Of a stretch of DNA of 37,923 bases, positions 8,633 through 17,642 are shown in pieces. The stretch lies in assembly GCA_011050085.1 (NCBI GenBank), contig DRGL01000057.1, positions 1-37,923 of the forward strand, written 5' to 3'. This DNA comes from Pricia antarctica. Lineage in GTDB: Bacteria > Bacteroidota > Bacteroidia > Flavobacteriales > Flavobacteriaceae. Under the pieces are notes generated by a model. The model did no database searches. It was not told the origin of the DNA and saw nothing but the letters and a program-made list of their open reading frames with translations. The stretch's first letter is position 1. Every line of letters begins with the position of its first letter. The position numbers and the translations under genes were made by a program.

Positions 8633-10348
8633 ATGACAGCGAAAAAAAAGAAGGTGGAATCACCTAACGTACCAAAGGTGATATTTGCCCAAGTATCACC
8701 AAAATCCATAGGGGGCCAATCACTTTTCGAGTCAGGTGTTTTGGCGACATCCCAGAACATTCAGAATTACCTATCGGAAAAAGAGGTGACCTTGAAAGCG
8801 GTAGAGGTTCTTAAAAAAGCAGGTTTTAGGGTATTACAAATAACCAATACAACCATCAATATATCAGGTTCGGCATCCGTTTATAAAGATGCCTTTGGGC
8901 AGGAGATTATTGCAGAGGAACGGGAATCTTTTAAGTCCGGTGGTGAAAAGGAAATGGTAACCTATTTAGATACGGTTCAAACGGATATAACGGGCTTGAT
9001 TGTTCCGAAATCGGGAAATATGGCCAATTTTATCGAAGGTGTTGCTATCGAGACCCCATATTATACTTTTGCGCCTAATCATTTGCCGCCGACAAAAGAC
9101 TATTGGCATTTGAACGTACCTGGCGATGTTTCTGTAGGATGTAATGCAGATAGGGCCCACAGAGCTTCAATAACAGGCAAAGGCGTTCATGTCGCCATGG
9201 TGGATACCGGATTTTATAAGCATCCCTTTTTCGAGGAAAGAGGATATTCGGTAAATACAGTTAGGCTGGCTCCTGGAACATTGAATCCCTTGACCGATGA
9301 TAACGGACATGGCACCGGCGAATCGGCCAATATATTTGCGACCGCTCCCGATTGTAGGTTGACCCCTGTAAAATGGAACTTCGTAAATTCGACCGCTGCA
9401 TTTAACTCGGCCGTAGCACTGAATCCGGATATTATTACATGTAGCTGGGGCTCGCATAGGCCTAATTCAATTAGTGCTGCGGAACAAACATTGGCAGCAG
9501 CTATTTCCCTTGCTGTAGCAAAGGGAATCGTGGTTGTATTTTCTGCCGGAAACGGTCATTGGGGCTTCCCTGGGCAACACCCAGATGTAATTTCAGCAGG
9601 AGGTGTGTATTTGGGCGATAACATGAGCTTACGGGCATCGAATTATGCGAGCGGTTTTGATTCTAATATTTATCTAGGAAGACAAGTACCCGATGTATGT
9701 GGTTTGGTGGGGCAAAATCCTGGGGCAAAATATATTATGCTTCCAGTACAAGGTGGGTGTGAAATCGACACCGATGGGGCAGGTGGTTCGCATCCCTCCA
9801 AAGATGAAACCGCTGCCAACGACGGGTGGGCGGTATTCAGCGGCACCTCTGCAGCCGCACCCCAGTTGGCCGGTGTAGCAGCCCTGATAAAGCAGGCCTG
9901 TAATCGTCTGAGTCCTTCGGAAGTTCGAGACATTATGAAGACGACCGCTATCGATGTTACCACGGGCACAAGTCAAACGGGAACAACTTCTACTAATGGC
10001 CCTGACAATTCTACCGGTCACGGTTTGGTCAATGCGTATCGCGCGGTGTTGAAAGCTAAGCTGCGGTGTAGGTTCACCGTTCCGCCTATAGTTCCGCCAG
10101 TCAATATTGTGCCACCGGTCGTTCCTCCAATTATTCCACCGGTATTGCCACCCGCGGCACCTCCAGTGTTGCCGATAGTTCCACCCATAGGTACTGTGAT
10201 TTCTTCGGCAGATATCAAAGAAGGAATTCGCAGTAATAGCATTAATTTTGGTATGGGTGACACTGAAATCTATATGACCAATGAGGAAATAGATGAAGTA
10301 ATGCGAATGGTTGAGGATGATCAGATAGATTTGGATGAGCTAATGTAA
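8633..10348 (+). CDS. S8 subtilase with propeptide-like N-domain and proline-rich tail
   Basis: A 571-residue serine peptidase. The N-terminus (MTAKKKKVE) is not a signal peptide, so the enzyme looks cytosolic or non-classically exported. Residues about 35-140 resemble a kumamolisin/subtilase activation propeptide (a KAVEVLKKAGF-type helix, then strands ending in YKDAFGQEI). The S8 domain spans about 165-470 with the full catalytic set: Asp191 (VDTG), His226 (NGHGTG), oxyanion Asn307 (SAGNG) and Ser406 (SGTSAAAP). Residues 484-519 are a tract of repeated PP pairs separated by V, I, L or A. The last 50 residues are acidic and end DLDELM. It heads a tight three-gene set with 21 bases to the next gene. 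Substrate unknown. Confidence 0.9.
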   Translation: MTAKKKKVESPNVPKVIFAQVSPKSIGGQSLFESGVLATSQNIQNYLSEKEVTLKAVEVLKKAGFRVLQITNTTINISGSASVYKDAFGQEIIAEERESFKSGGEKEMVTYLDTVQTDITGLIVPKSGNMANFIEGVAIETPYYTFAPNHLPPTKDYWHLNVPGDVSVGCNADRAHRASITGKGVHVAMVDTGFYKHPFFEERGYSVNTVRLAPGTLNPLTDDNGHGTGESANIFATAPDCRLTPVKWNFVNSTAAFNSAVALNPDIITCSWGSHRPNSISAAEQTLAAAISLAVAKGIVVVFSAGNGHWGFPGQHPDVISAGGVYLGDNMSLRASNYASGFDSNIYLGRQVPDVCGLVGQNPGAKYIMLPVQGGCEIDTDGAGGSHPSKDETAANDGWAVFSGTSAAAPQLAGVAALIKQACNRLSPSEVRDIMKTTAIDVTTGTSQTGTTSTNGPDNSTGHGLVNAYRAVLKAKLRCRFTVPPIVPPVNIVPPVVPPIIPPVLPPAAPPVLPIVPPIGTVISSADIKEGIRSNSINFGMGDTEIYMTNEEIDEVMRMVEDDQIDLDELM

Positions 10349-10369
10349 CTAATACAATGAGTTGAGCAA

Positions 10370-10825
10370 ATGAATATTTCAGTAGGTAATAGAGTAGCTA
10401 TTTTCATGTTCATTTGCTTTACTTTTCTTAGATGTAACACTATGAAAACTACCGAAGATAAAAATCAAGAAGTATCGGCCGAGGTCACATTTCTTTCGGC
10501 AACGGGTCTTGATCCAATGAACGAAACTATTACCAGTAAGAATATAAAGGAATTATTGCCCGATCATACCAGTGTTACTCTTGTTAAAAACTTTTTTGAA
10601 AAAGAGGGTATATCTTTTCAGTACTATCAAGGCATTTCCGCAACCATCACCGCAAAGAAAGAGCTGTTCGAATCCTTTTTTGATATAAAGCTGATTTATC
10701 ATAAGAGATATCTTAAGGTTGAAGGCCAAAACAATGGCTACGACATACCCCTTAAAAATTTACCCGTCGAGATTGAAGAACAGCTAAGTAATATTTCGCT
10801 TTCCGGACAAATGGAATCATTTTGA
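10370..10825 (+). CDS. Small exported protein resembling a subtilase propeptide
   Basis: A 151-residue protein of no family I can name with certainty. Residues 1-21 are a hydrophobic export signal followed by Cys22; the FLRC box is a poor lipobox because arginine precedes the cysteine, so lipoprotein status is uncertain. Residues about 60-140 resemble the N-domain of the adjacent subtilase. VTLVKNFFEKEGISF corresponds to VTLKAVEVLKKAGFRV there, then ISATITAKKELFESFFDI to INISGSASVYKDAFGQ, and the tail YDIPLKNLPVEIEEQLS is like the end of kumamolisin activation domains. A free-standing propeptide next to its protease suggests an inhibitor or chaperone. The stop overlaps the oxygenase leader by design-like spacing (2 bases to its ATG). 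Confidence 0.8.
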   Translation: MNISVGNRVAIFMFICFTFLRCNTMKTTEDKNQEVSAEVTFLSATGLDPMNETITSKNIKELLPDHTSVTLVKNFFEKEGISFQYYQGISATITAKKELFESFFDIKLIYHKRYLKVEGQNNGYDIPLKNLPVEIEEQLSNISLSGQMESF

Positions 10826-10827
10826 AA

Positions 10828-11428
10828 ATGGCAACTGAAACTAATGTACAACCTTATTATCTGTTCGACAATCTGTTCGACGATAGCTTGTTTCGAAGCT
10901 TTGCGTACGAACCTATGCCTCTTTACAGAGGTGTAAAATATCACCTTGTTGCTGAAGGTGAATTAATGGAACGGGGCGGTACGCCGAAAGAGAATTTAGC
11001 TCGGTCGCTGGCGGACCTATACAGAGCGCAATCTATGCCTCCAAAAACTTCTTTCGCATATCAGCGAGCAAACCCATATGGAAATAGTTCCGAGCGGCGA
11101 GCGGGGTACCAATACCTTTTATGACCGGGAAAATGACTACCTTGATATTCACAGGGATATCGATAAATGTGACCTCACTTTAATTACGTGTTTGTATTCC
11201 GCATTACCCCCTAATAGCGCCAATGGCCTTTTGTACCTGTATTTGGAAAGACAAAATGAAGACCTATCCTCTATTTATGCGGATAGATTTTGGGGATATC
11301 GAACGATAGCTTTGAAACCGGGCCAATCAATATTACTTCAAGGGGGTTTAGTACCTAATGGAATAAATCCGATGCAGGCAAACCACCGGAGGATTATATC
11401 TGCCCTATGCTACAAACGTATTTCTTAA
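10828..11428 (+). pseudogene. 2OG-Fe(II) oxygenase, split by one frameshift
   Basis: Two overlapping frames make one protein of about 199 residues. The first (ATG 10828, stop 11124) gives the N-terminal part up to about 11045. The second, open from well before 11078 to 11428, gives the catalytic core. Removing one A from the five-A run at 11043-11047 joins them as ...SMPPKLLSHISEQ... and continues to the PSGERGTNTFYD strand. The iron-binding HxD (IHRDID) and the distal His with the 2OG-binding Arg (NHRRIISAL) are present, as is a central LTLITCLY strand. The break could be a sequencing error, a real mutation, or a slippage site. The ATG lies 2 bases after the preceding stop, suggesting translational coupling with the propeptide-like gene. 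Substrate unknown. Confidence 0.75.
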
Positions 11429-11608
11429 AATTATTGGATATTCTTCAAGAATTAATTTAGAATTTTAAATCCATGTATGAACTGAGTACTTTTAAAATAT
11501 CTTTTTATGAAAACGTTTTATTTATAAGATTGAGCATAGTTTTAAAACCATTGTATCGTATAAGACCAATCAAAGCGTAATAGATATCCTCAACTCAACT
11601 CAATTTCG

Positions 11609-11616
11609 TAACTTTG
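11609..11616 (+). promoter_or_regulatory. Putative -7 promoter element for ppa
   Basis: TAACTTTG is an exact match to TAnnTTTG, 23 bases ahead of the ppa ATG. No clear -33 TTTG was found. Confidence 0.5.
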
Positions 11617-11639
11617 CAAACGAATAAAATCTTAAGCAA

Positions 11640-12176
11640 ATGGCCGAGAAAAGTAAAAAAGCAAATATCACCTTCGACGTACTGATAGAGATTCCAAAAG
11701 GAAGCCGAAATAAATATGAGTACGATTTTACACTGAACAAGATTCGATTTGACCGGATGCTTTTCTCTTCTATGATGTATCCTGGAGATTACGGATTTAT
11801 TCCCGAAACTTTAGCATTGGACAAAGATCCACTAGATGTACTAGTGCTGGGTGCAGAACCTACCTTTCCAATGGTAGTGATGGAAGTCAGACCTATCGGA
11901 GTCTTTCATATGACCGATGAAAAAGGTCCGGATGAAAAAATAATCTGTGTTCCGGTATCCGATCCGATTTGGAGCAATAATCACGATATAAGTGACCTAA
12001 ATCCACATCGTTTAAAAGAAATCGAGCATTTTTTTAAGGTCTATAAAGATCTCGAAAAGAAGAAGGTCGATACCGGGGGCTGGGGCAATGCCGAAGAAGC
12101 CGTTGAAATCTATCATCAATGCGTGAAACGATATGTTGAAAGCGATCATAAAGACCGACGTACCTTTATGATTTAA
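11640..12176 (+). CDS. ppa: Inorganic pyrophosphatase, family I, soluble
   Basis: A 178-residue cytosolic enzyme that hydrolyses pyrophosphate to two phosphates and so pulls biosynthetic reactions forward. Family I marks are present: EIPKGSRNKYEYD near the N-terminus, MMYPGDYGFIPETLALDKDPLDVLVL with the metal-binding aspartates (DxDPxD, with Lys in the usually Gly second place), then VPVSDP and IEHFFKVYKDLEKKKV. It has its own -7 element and ends 118 bases before a strong terminator. It is followed by the membrane pyrophosphatase gene, so the cell has both types side by side. Confidence 0.96.
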   Translation: MAEKSKKANITFDVLIEIPKGSRNKYEYDFTLNKIRFDRMLFSSMMYPGDYGFIPETLALDKDPLDVLVLGAEPTFPMVVMEVRPIGVFHMTDEKGPDEKIICVPVSDPIWSNNHDISDLNPHRLKEIEHFFKVYKDLEKKKVDTGGWGNAEEAVEIYHQCVKRYVESDHKDRRTFMI

Positions 12177-12294
12177 TCCATAAGCCAAGAATAGTACACT
12201 GTTGTAATTCCTTTTTCAAAATGGTCGCAGTTTTCATATCATGAACTTAGGTCGTTCCGAACTAAGGATAGTTAAAATATTACTTTCAATAATT

Positions 12295-12325
12295 GCCATT
12301 CTTATAAAAAGGAATGGCTTTTTTT
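12295..12325 (+). terminator. Intrinsic terminator after ppa
   Basis: A perfect 7-bp stem joins 12295-12301 (GCCATTC) and 12312-12318 (GAATGGC), with a 10-base loop, followed directly by seven T residues. It separates ppa from hppA. Confidence 0.85.
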
Positions 12326-12379
12326 ATTCTACCCATTTCACTACTTTAGCCCCCGTTAAAAAATAAACAACTGATCAAT

Positions 12380-14770
12380 ATGGAATTACTAGTTAAATTT
12401 TTACCTGCTTTCGGAATTTTAGCCCTCCTTTTTGTGGCTTGGAAGAATGCGTGGGTAAGCAAACAGGAGGTCGGCAATGAAAAAATGGCGCGAATCGCCA
12501 AGAACATCGCCGATGGTGCCATGTCTTTCTTGAAAGCGGAATATAAGGTGCTTTCAATATTCGTTGTGGCGGTTGCCGCTTTATTGTTTTTCAAAGGTAG
12601 CAATGAAGAGGGCTCGAACGGTATGGTAGCCGTTTCCTTCGTAGTTGGGGCTATCTGTTCCGCATTGGCCGGATTTATTGGGATGAAAGTTGCCACAAAA
12701 GCAAACGTAAGAACGACACAGGCTGCCCGTACCTCTTTGGGAAAGGCCCTTGAAGTTGCGTTCGCAGGTGGTGCCGTAATGGGTCTTGGAGTTGTTGGAC
12801 TAGGTGTATTGGGCCTTAGTGGCCTTTTCATGTTGTACAGTGGTCAAGGATGGGCCATTGCTGAAGTATTGAATGTATTATCGGGATTCTCACTGGGTGC
12901 TTCCTCAATTGCACTTTTCGCTCGTGTTGGTGGTGGTATTTACACCAAAGCTGCCGATGTAGGCGCCGATTTAGTTGGTAAGGTAGAAGCGGGTATTCCC
13001 GAAGACCACCCTTTAAATCCTGCTACGATAGCCGATAACGTTGGTGATAACGTGGGTGATGTTGCCGGTATGGGGGCCGACCTTTTTGAATCCTATGTGG
13101 GTTCTATAATAGGTACTATGGTTTTAGGTGCTGCCTTTACCCAAATTCCCGCCTTTACGGAGGCCTTTGACGGACTTGGTGCGGTCTATCTTCCCTTGGT
13201 GCTGGCCGCTATCGGAATAATTATGTCTATCATTGGTACGTTCTTCGTTAAAGTAAAAGACGGCGGAAATCCGCAAACGGCATTGAATATTGGCGAATTC
13301 GGTTCTGCGGGATTGATGTTGGTTGCCTCTTATTTTATTATAGTTAATATGCTGCCAGAAACCTGGACATTCGGAAATACCGAATACACGGCCATAGGCG
13401 TATTCTACGCTGTAATTGCTGGTCTGGTCGCTGGTCTAGGGGTTGGTAAAGTAACAGAGTATTATACAGGTACCGGAACTAAGCCGGTACAATCTATTGT
13501 ACGACAGTCAGAAACAGGGGCGGCCACCAATATCATCGCCGGTCTTGGTGTAGGTATGATGTCGACCATGTTTCCTATCTTGATTATTGCCGCTGCGATT
13601 ATCATATCCCATATGTTTGCCGGTCTTTATGGTATTGCCATAGCTGCCGTAGGAATGTTGGCAAATACAGGAATTCAATTGGCGGTCGATGCTTATGGAC
13701 CTATTTCCGACAACGCTGGGGGTATCGCCGAAATGGCGGAATTACCTAGTGAAGTCCGTGAACGTACCGATACCTTGGATGCCGTTGGTAATACGACTGC
13801 CGCTATCGGTAAAGGCTTTGCGATTGCTTCTGCGGCTTTGACCGCCTTAGCGCTTTTTGCTGCTTTTATGCAGACGGCCAATGTTGTCGCTATTGATGTC
13901 TCTAAACCGAACATTATGGCTGGTCTTTTGGTAGGGGGAATGCTGCCGTTTGTATTCTCGGCCCTGTCAATGAACGCCGTAGGGCGCGCTGCGATGGCCA
14001 TGATAGAAGAGGTACGTCGCCAGTTTCGCGATATTCCGCAGTTAAAAGCGGCTTTGGAAGTAATGCGGGCCGTGAATTCCGATATGTCGAAAGCTACGCC
14101 CGAGCAACGTGCTATTTTTGATGCAGCCGATGGTGTTGCCGAATATGATAAATGTGTTGCTATTTCTACCCAAGCTTCGATTCGTGAAATGGTGTTGCCT
14201 GGTCTTTTGGCCATTGCCGTACCTGTAGCTGTTGGTTTTATCGGAGGTGCCGAAATGCTAGGAGGCCTTTTAGCGGGCGTAACCACTTGTGGCGTTTTGA
14301 TGGCAATCTTTCAATCTAATGCCGGTGGTGCGTGGGATAATGCCAAGAAAACCATAGAATCTGACGGCCGTAAAGGTACCGATGCGCATAAAGCTGCAGT
14401 AGTAGGTGATACTGTCGGTGATCCTTTCAAAGACACATCAGGACCTTCATTGAACATCCTTTTAAAATTGATGTCCGTTGTTGCCTTGGTTATCGCTCCA
14501 AGTATCGCCTTGACCGAAACTGGAATGGCAAGTACTGGGAACGAAAAGGAAATTCAGATTGAAATGACTGCCGATAATGGCGATTTGGCAGAAGCTACAA
14601 TTGCTTATAGTTCCGTTGTTAATGGAGAGAAAGTTACCGAGCAAAAGACCTTTTCAGGAACTCGAGCCGATGTAAAACGTCAGTTAGAAGCTTTTGAAAG
14701 CACTACGGTAGAATCAAAAGGATCTGAGTCCGAAATTACTATCGAGCGTGTAGATATTAACAAGAAATAG
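12380..14770 (+). CDS. hppA: Membrane-bound ion-pumping pyrophosphatase, K+-dependent type
   Basis: A 796-residue inner-membrane pump that couples pyrophosphate hydrolysis to H+ or Na+ export. The substrate site [11 protein letters not shown] starts near residue 193, followed by the [27 protein letters not shown] block; the second acidic block [16 protein letters not shown] and the late [18 protein letters not shown] block are intact. The [10 protein letters not shown] segment (470-479) has Ala and Gly where K+-independent enzymes have Lys and Thr, so it should need K+. After the last helix (about 713) there is a polar extension of about 80 residues, predicted extracytoplasmic or cytoplasmic depending on topology. 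Whether it pumps H+, Na+ or both cannot be settled by eye. Confidence 0.95.
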   Translation: MELLVKFLPAFGILALLFVAWKNAWVSKQEVGNEKMARIAKNIADGAMSFLKAEYKVLSIFVVAVAALLFFKGSNEEGSNGMVAVSFVVGAICSALAGFIGMKVATKANVRTTQAARTSLGKALEVAFAGGAVMGLGVVGLGVLGLSGLFMLYSGQGWAIAEVLNVLSGFSLGASSIALFARVGGGIYTKAADVGADLVGKVEAGIPEDHPLNPATIADNVGDNVGDVAGMGADLFESYVGSIIGTMVLGAAFTQIPAFTEAFDGLGAVYLPLVLAAIGIIMSIIGTFFVKVKDGGNPQTALNIGEFGSAGLMLVASYFIIVNMLPETWTFGNTEYTAIGVFYAVIAGLVAGLGVGKVTEYYTGTGTKPVQSIVRQSETGAATNIIAGLGVGMMSTMFPILIIAAAIIISHMFAGLYGIAIAAVGMLANTGIQLAVDAYGPISDNAGGIAEMAELPSEVRERTDTLDAVGNTTAAIGKGFAIASAALTALALFAAFMQTANVVAIDVSKPNIMAGLLVGGMLPFVFSALSMNAVGRAAMAMIEEVRRQFRDIPQLKAALEVMRAVNSDMSKATPEQRAIFDAADGVAEYDKCVAISTQASIREMVLPGLLAIAVPVAVGFIGGAEMLGGLLAGVTTCGVLMAIFQSNAGGAWDNAKKTIESDGRKGTDAHKAAVVGDTVGDPFKDTSGPSLNILLKLMSVVALVIAPSIALTETGMASTGNEKEIQIEMTADNGDLAEATIAYSSVVNGEKVTEQKTFSGTRADVKRQLEAFESTTVESKGSESEITIERVDINKK

Positions 14771-14790
14771 TTGATCATACAATTTTAATG

Positions 14791-14833
14791 GAAAAGGAGG
14801 TATCCCAAAAGGATGCCCTCCTTTTCTATTTTA
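14791..14833 (+). terminator. Strong intrinsic terminator after hppA
   Basis: A 10-bp stem joins 14791-14800 (GAAAAGGAGG) and 14817-14826 (CCTCCTTTTC), with an inner ATCC/GGAT stem (14802-14805 with 14811-14814) and a TATTTT tail. It lies between the converging hppA and tonB genes. Confidence 0.85.
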
Positions 14834-14993
14834 ACCAGGTAATAATGGCAACTGGTTGCATTAGTGTCATAACAGGATACCTGATTAAAATCTTTGAGAC
14901 GCGAATGTATCTACCCTGTCGATTTTAGGATATGAAGGTAGCCATGAACTTAGCGTTTCTATTTGAAAATCCCATAACATTCTCAAGCTCGAT

Positions 14994-15701
14994 TCACTGC
15001 AACTTGAAATGGATTGGCAAACTGAATGGTACTTTTACTGCTTTTCCGCGTTGTTTGCCGGGTATCATTTTTGGTAATTTCCCGATAATCCTTTGGGCCT
15101 CGGCCTCTAAATTTTTATCGGGACCTCGCATTTGTACATTTCCTATACTACCATCCTTTTGAATCACGAACATAATATTCACCCTTCCCTGTATACCCAT
15201 TTCTTGGGCAGTTTCAGGATATCGGAAATTTTTGGCGATATGCTTGTTCATCATTTGTTGAAAACAGACGCGTTTATCCTTTGCATCTTCGCATCCGGGA
15301 AAAACGGGAACATCTTCAATGACCATAAAGGAAATTTCAGGGTCAGGTTCGTCCCCGTCATCTACTACGATGTCTACTACCTCTAAAATCTCATCCTCTT
15401 GATTTGTCTCCAACGATTCGATGACATCTTCAATTACTTCGTCATCGTCTTCTGCCACTTCGATAACCGGAGGTGCTTGAATTTGCTTTGGTGGTGGTGG
15501 GGTCTTGATCTGTATCGTGATGGGTACCTCTTCGATTAGTTCATCTTTTACATTCATTGAAATGTCGTATTCGTGGCCGTTGTCATAAGTTTTCCATTCA
15601 AGCGCAATAAAGGCCATAAGTAAAACAAGTACTAAGCCAATGGCGAAAAAGAGTCCGCTTTTTCGATTCAGATCTTTTTTGAGGTTTTTCTTGGGTTCCA
15701 T
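14994..15701 (-). CDS. tonB: Energy transducer TonB
   Basis: A 235-residue protein that carries proton-motive force from ExbBD to outer-membrane receptors. A basic N-terminus (KKNLKKDLNRK) leads into one membrane helix (about 15-35). A periplasmic linker follows with a TPPPPKQIQAPP stretch and then a strongly acidic run (about 80-115). The C-terminal TonB domain (about 145-235) begins FPGCEDAKDKRVCFQQ and contains FRYPETAQEMGIQGRVNIMFVIQKDG in shortened Bacteroidota form, ending with the usual PIHFKL strand. It could serve the TonB-dependent receptor at 34272-36695, but this is inference. It stands alone, divergent from the App1-type gene. Confidence 0.93.
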   Translation of the reverse strand: MEPKKNLKKDLNRKSGLFFAIGLVLVLLMAFIALEWKTYDNGHEYDISMNVKDELIEEVPITIQIKTPPPPKQIQAPPVIEVAEDDDEVIEDVIESLETNQEDEILEVVDIVVDDGDEPDPEISFMVIEDVPVFPGCEDAKDKRVCFQQMMNKHIAKNFRYPETAQEMGIQGRVNIMFVIQKDGSIGNVQMRGPDKNLEAEAQRIIGKLPKMIPGKQRGKAVKVPFSLPIHFKLQ

Positions 15702-15847
15702 ATCTTTAAATTTTTGGCCTACCTTTACGTAAGCGGGTTATAGTATGACATAAATCTAAACACGACGGGCTATTTATAAAACGACCAATGCGTAAACGCA
15801 GCCTTTGAATGCGTGAACGCCCCAGCACCCTCATCAAACCTTTTTCC

Positions 15848-15855
15848 TATATTTG
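15848..15855 (+). promoter_or_regulatory. Possible -7 element directly ahead of the App1-type gene
   Basis: TATATTTG matches TAnnTTTG and ends only 6 bases before the ATG at 15862. If used, transcription would begin at or near the start codon and the message would be leaderless. It may be a chance match. Confidence 0.3.
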
Positions 15856-15861
15856 ACTCCT

Positions 15862-16875
15862 ATGAATTGGTTCGGGAAAAAAGACAAACTTCAGATTATC
15901 GCTTTTCAGAGTTACGGTACCGATGGGCATTTTTATGCTAGGGGAAGGGCCTTGGAAGATGAGGAAATAGACCTTTCGAAAAAGGGGTTTTTTAATTTGC
16001 TGTGGAACTCTTTCAAGCGCTTCGAGACCGATGAGATACGGAACACCAGTATTACGGTACATTTCAAAGATGGTAGAACAATCACAGGGGACACAGATAA
16101 TCTAGGCTACTATCTCGTAGACACTGCTATAAAAAGTTTGAGGGAACTCGCTAATAACGAAGGTTGGGTGACCTACCAAATTTCATATTCGGATACTACC
16201 TTAAATAGGGAGATATTACACCAAAATCGCTTTCCCGGAGAACTTTTGCTCCCCTCTAAACAGGCTGAATTTGGGGTTATCAGTGATATAGATGATACCA
16301 TACTGCATACAGGGGTAGTCTCTTCGTTAAAATGGAAGGTTGTCTTCAATACGCTTTTCAAAAAAGCCGGACAACGCATTCCCTTAGAAGGTGCGGCTCA
16401 GTTTTACGGACTATTGCACCGGGGAAAAACCGGTAATGGCGCAAACCCCATTTTTTACGTTAGCCATAGTCCATGGAACCTGTATCGTTATCTGGAAATG
16501 TTCCTGACCAAGAATAATTTCCCGAAGGGACCGATTTTATTGCGAAATTTCCCGAGATGGGGAGGTTTCGGATCAACGGACGAAAAACCGGAAAAACAGA
16601 AAGAGATTGTCAATATCCTAAAAACCTATCCTGATCTTAAATTTATTCTGATCGGCGATAGCGGTGAACATGATGCGGATATTTATAAGGAAATTGCGGA
16701 ACAATACCCCGATAACATTTTGGCCATCTATCTCAGAAGCGTCGACCACAAAAAGAAAATGGAGCGGGTGAAGGGAGTGTTTGAAAAATATAAGACGACT
16801 CCTGTCCTATTGGTAGAAAGTAGTAAGCAGGCCATAGAACATGCTAGGGAAAATGGCTTTATTCAATTAAAATAA
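15862..16875 (+). CDS. App1-type phosphatase (DUF2183), HAD-like catalytic domain
   Basis: A 337-residue protein with the phosphatidate phosphatase App1 catalytic domain. The HAD signature DIDDT occupies residues 142-146 (VISDIDDTILHTG). Later marks are the FYVSHSPWNLYRYLEMF block and FILIGDSGEHDADIYKEIA, which holds the second-domain acidic residues of the family. Yeast App1 dephosphorylates phosphatidic acid; bacterial substrates are not established. The N-terminal 130 residues form the usual bacterial beta-rich domain. I choose the ATG at 15862; an in-frame TTG at 15853 would add three residues. Its last 9 bases overlap the 3' end of the deoxynucleoside kinase gene on the other strand. Confidence 0.85.
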   Translation: MNWFGKKDKLQIIAFQSYGTDGHFYARGRALEDEEIDLSKKGFFNLLWNSFKRFETDEIRNTSITVHFKDGRTITGDTDNLGYYLVDTAIKSLRELANNEGWVTYQISYSDTTLNREILHQNRFPGELLLPSKQAEFGVISDIDDTILHTGVVSSLKWKVVFNTLFKKAGQRIPLEGAAQFYGLLHRGKTGNGANPIFYVSHSPWNLYRYLEMFLTKNNFPKGPILLRNFPRWGGFGSTDEKPEKQKEIVNILKTYPDLKFILIGDSGEHDADIYKEIAEQYPDNILAIYLRSVDHKKKMERVKGVFEKYKTTPVLLVESSKQAIEHARENGFIQLK

Positions 16876-17481
16876 TCCATTGATTTCCGCGTCTATTTTA
16901 TTGATAACCGTACCCAAATCTTCGGGCTTATCTACAAAATTGATAGTATCTACATCTATAATCAAAAGATTACCCTTCTCATAGTTGTGAATCCAAGCCT
17001 CATAACGTTCGTTGAGACGGCTTAGGTATTCGATAGAGATGCTATTTTCATATTCTCTACCACGCTTATGGATCTGACCGACCAAATTTGGAATGGAGCT
17101 CCGCAAATAGATAAGAAGATCTGGCGGTTGCACCAGGCTTTCCATTAATTCGAACAGGCTCTTGTAGTTCGTGAAATCACGATTGGTCATGAGCCCCATA
17201 GCGTGTAGGTTAGGGGCAAATATATAGGCATCTTCATAAATCGTACGATCTTGAATGGTTTCTTTACCACTCTCCCTGATTTTTAGAACTTGACGATATC
17301 TTTGATTGAGAAAGTAGATTTGAAGGTTGAAGCTCCAACGTTCCATTTGGTTATAAAAATCGTCGAGATAGGGATTATCGACCACGTCCTCGAAATTGGC
17401 CTCCCAGTTGTAGTGCTTGGCCAATAAACTGGTCAAGGTGGTTTTACCGGCACCGATATTTCCTGCGACCGCAATATGCAT
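16867..17481 (-). CDS. Deoxynucleoside kinase
   Basis: A 204-residue cytosolic kinase that phosphorylates deoxynucleosides for salvage. The P-loop GNIGAGKTT is at residues 7-15. The substrate-binding WSFNLQIYFLNQRY helix, the DRTIYEDAYIFA motif (DRS-type, with the catalytic region) and the lid segment KRGREYENSI are all present. The size and motifs fit the dNK/dGK-dAK family, and which base it prefers cannot be read off. It is divergent from metK (about 320 bases between starts) and tail-to-tail with the App1-type gene, with a 9-base overlap. It complements the nucleoside importer nupC at the left of the window functionally, though not genetically. Confidence 0.93.
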   Translation of the reverse strand: MHIAVAGNIGAGKTTLTSLLAKHYNWEANFEDVVDNPYLDDFYNQMERWSFNLQIYFLNQRYRQVLKIRESGKETIQDRTIYEDAYIFAPNLHAMGLMTNRDFTNYKSLFELMESLVQPPDLLIYLRSSIPNLVGQIHKRGREYENSISIEYLSRLNERYEAWIHNYEKGNLLIIDVDTINFVDKPEDLGTVINKIDAEINGLF

Positions 17482-17634
17482 AAAGAATCAGATTAATGGT
17501 TAGTTGCTTTAGGGTAACGCAATATACGAAGTATCTCGGGGAAGATGAAAAATGGATTGAAATTATAAACGGAATAGGTTTCGTAAAATTTGAAATCCGG
17601 TTATCGTATTATTTTTATTTCTTTTGCAATTACG

Positions 17635-17642
17635 TAGTTTTG
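17635..17642 (+). promoter_or_regulatory. Putative -7 promoter element for the metK transcript
   Basis: TAGTTTTG matches TAnnTTTG. It lies 72 bases before the small upstream frame at 17715 and 158 bases before the metK ATG, leaving a long leader. Confidence 0.45.
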
